Both the position numbers and the translations under genes were made by a program. The notes beneath the pieces were generated by a model, which did not search any database, had not been told where the DNA came from, and saw only the letters and a list, made by a program, of their open reading frames with translations. A stretch of DNA of 64,000 nucleotides, from assembly GCF_013694365.1 (NCBI RefSeq), contig NZ_CP059275.1:1178001-1242000 (forward strand), given 5' to 3'. The DNA comes from Limosilactobacillus reuteri. GTDB lineage: Bacteria > Bacillota > Bacilli > Lactobacillales > Lactobacillaceae. Shown here one piece after another: positions 62,769-64,000 of this stretch. The first letter of the stretch is position 1. Each line of letters starts with the position of its first letter.

Positions 62769-63917
62769 ATGCGGCGTAGAATGATTACTCTCATTTATAT
62801 TCTAGTTGGCGCGGCAGTGGGATTTTACTATTTGCCATTATTATGGGGGATTTTGAACATCGCTCTTAATCCGGCATTATTAGTATTTATCGACATTATT
62901 ATTGGTGCACTTATTTTCTGGCTATTATCCCTCCCATTGGTTAGCGGCACTGAAAAGTTGATCCAGCGAATCGAAAAAGAACTAACAAAGCGTAGTCCTG
63001 TATACCTTTTCTTTGGGACTTTATTAACGATTATTGGCTTAGTTTTAGCAGTTCTTATTTCGATTCCATTGTGGAGAACGAGGATTCCGGTAATTAATAA
63101 TATTCTGCCGATCCTTCTAATGATTGTCTTTAGTTATTTTGGTTTTCGAATTGGTACGACGCGGTTAGATGATTGGCGTAAAGCATTTACCCATGCCAAA
63201 AGTAGTAAAACCGATGGTGGTAATGTGATTGAACGGCAAGATGATAATTATCACCATTATAAAATCCTAGATACAAATATTCTGATTGATGGACGCATTT
63301 ATGATTTAGTCAAAACGGGTTTTCTAGAGGGAACATTACTGGTTCCTAACTTTGTTTTATATGAATTGCAATATATCGCTGATTCTGGCGAAAGTATTAA
63401 GCGTGTTCGTGGGCGCCGTGGCCTTGATATTTTAAACAAGTTACGGAAAGAAAAAATTGTTCCAATCGAAATGTATGATGGAGACTTTGAAGATATTCCA
63501 GAGGTTGATAGTAAATTAATTGCCCTCGCTAAAGAAGTCAATGGGGTAATTGTGACAAATGATTATAACCTTAATAAAGTAATTCAATTCCAAAATGTTC
63601 AAGTATTGAATATTAATAACTTAGCAAAATCATTACGACCACGAGTTATTCCGGGCGAAACGATGACGGTTGTTGTTGTGAAAAAAGGAACTGAACGACA
63701 ACAGGGTGTTGCTTATCTTGACGATGGAACGATGGTGGTTGTTGAAGATGGTCGTTACTTTATGGATAAACAAATTGAAGTTGAAGTAACTAGTGCTCTT
63801 CAAACAGACGCTGGTCGAATGATCTTTGCTCGTCCGCTTCATTCACAACGAGGAATTGACGAGTATACGGATACGGAACATAAAGAAAACCGAAATAATA
63901 AAGATAAGAAAAAATAA
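62769..63917 (+). CDS. PIN/TRAM-domain membrane protein (YacL type)
   Basis: A 382-residue protein: four membrane helices in residues 1-135, then a PIN nuclease domain (YKILDTNILIDGRIYDLV, later ALAKEVNGVIVTNDYNL) and a C-terminal TRAM domain (VIPGETMTVVVVKKGTE). Typical YacL protein, lying between radA and cysS. It is thought to act on RNA at the membrane. Confidence 0.9.
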   Translation: MRRRMITLIYILVGAAVGFYYLPLLWGILNIALNPALLVFIDIIIGALIFWLLSLPLVSGTEKLIQRIEKELTKRSPVYLFFGTLLTIIGLVLAVLISIPLWRTRIPVINNILPILLMIVFSYFGFRIGTTRLDDWRKAFTHAKSSKTDGGNVIERQDDNYHHYKILDTNILIDGRIYDLVKTGFLEGTLLVPNFVLYELQYIADSGESIKRVRGRRGLDILNKLRKEKIVPIEMYDGDFEDIPEVDSKLIALAKEVNGVIVTNDYNLNKVIQFQNVQVLNINNLAKSLRPRVIPGETMTVVVVKKGTERQQGVAYLDDGTMVVVEDGRYFMDKQIEVEVTSALQTDAGRMIFARPLHSQRGIDEYTDTEHKENRNNKDKKK

Positions 63918-64000
63918 ATGGCAAAAATTCGAACACAATATGTTTGCCAAAATTGTGGTTACAACTCACCACGCTACTTAGGCCGGTGTCCAAATTGTGG
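63918..64000 (+). CDS. radA: DNA repair protein RadA, 5' end
   Basis: The first 27 codons: MAKIRTQYVCQNCGYNSPRY, followed by LGRCPNCG, the C4 zinc finger that opens RadA/Sms. The rest (AAA domain and Lon-like domain) is cut by the window edge. RadA helps in recombination and branch migration. Confidence 0.9.
   Translation, partial: MAKIRTQYVCQNCGYNSPRYLGRCPNC

Overview
The window is low-GC Firmicutes DNA that fits a lactobacillus, probably Limosilactobacillus (L. reuteri group; inference from gene content: pepN, pepC, asnA/asnS, L-2-hydroxyisocaproate dehydrogenase, a c-di-GMP/exopolysaccharide cluster and the rpmG-secE-nusG-rplK-rplA group). Its most important property is structural. Almost every gene is on the + strand and starts on the base after the previous stop codon, so promoters, ribosome sites and spacers are nearly all missing. 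Several gene pairs carry the same 8-37 bp twice, once at the end of one gene and once at the start of another. These look like ordinary native gene overlaps that were copied into both genes. In many pairs the gene that must natively come first lies to the right of its partner, and canonical operons appear in reversed gene order while still reading +. The simplest reading is a compilation of genes in coordinate order, each turned to its sense strand, rather than a contiguous chromosome. Blocks 1-17350, 26895-29189, 42129-49319 and 57009-64000 then look natively minus-strand, wholly or mostly, while azlC-azlD and the two-component pair keep native + order.

Region 1 (1-20572) is a siphovirus-type prophage. 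In window order it has major capsid (partial), DUF4355 scaffold, MuF minor head protein with a C-terminal zincin motif, SPP1-type portal, large terminase broken by a frameshift, small terminase, a TerS-like/HNH protein, ArpU late regulator, small unknown genes, VRR-NUC nuclease, VapE helicase, primase-polymerase, DUF669, RecA-like ATPase, DEAD/DEAH helicase, Gp157, more small genes, excisionase-like protein, Cro-like HTH, CI/LexA-like repressor, two probable lysogenic-conversion genes (zinc-ribbon membrane protein, DUF5067 lipoprotein) and tyrosine integrase. Read right to left this is a normal lytic programme.

Region 2 (20573-23021) holds tRNAs Leu, Cys, His, Trp, Tyr, Phe, then Val and Glu on the minus strand, the same Val and Glu on the plus strand, Ser, a 5S rRNA followed by its exact inverse copy, the 5S-23S spacer and the 23S 3' end on the minus strand. 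This joins abruptly to a decayed group II intron maturase, which is present twice.

Region 3 (23022-42128) is chromosomal: a truncated amidohydrolase, MocR regulator with azlCD, broken GyrI-like, DHFR/RibD-like and ferric-reductase-like genes, hypoxanthine phosphoribosyltransferase, a two-component system with a PepSY protein, DUF915 hydrolase, an amino-acid-to-hydroxy-acid trio (hydratase, HicDH, aminotransferase), asparaginase, LysR, redox enzymes, a HesB-like protein and a glutamine amidotransferase.

Region 4 (42129-46616) is a c-di-GMP exopolysaccharide locus: degenerate EAL, GT2 synthase, small membrane partner, GGDEF cyclase and EAL phosphodiesterase. Region 5 (46617-57008) has asnS, asnA, a split folT, an Rrf2 regulator, pepN, an SDR-like protein, pepC, an MFS transporter, a membrane protein running into an IS30 end, and the only sizeable non-coding stretch. 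Region 6 (57009-64000) has a second aminotransferase paralog, then rplA, rplK, nusG, secE, rpmG, rlmB, mrnC, cysS, a PIN/TRAM membrane protein and the start of radA. I see no CRISPR array. The unusual number of broken genes, several ending at TGA, is the main biological oddity.
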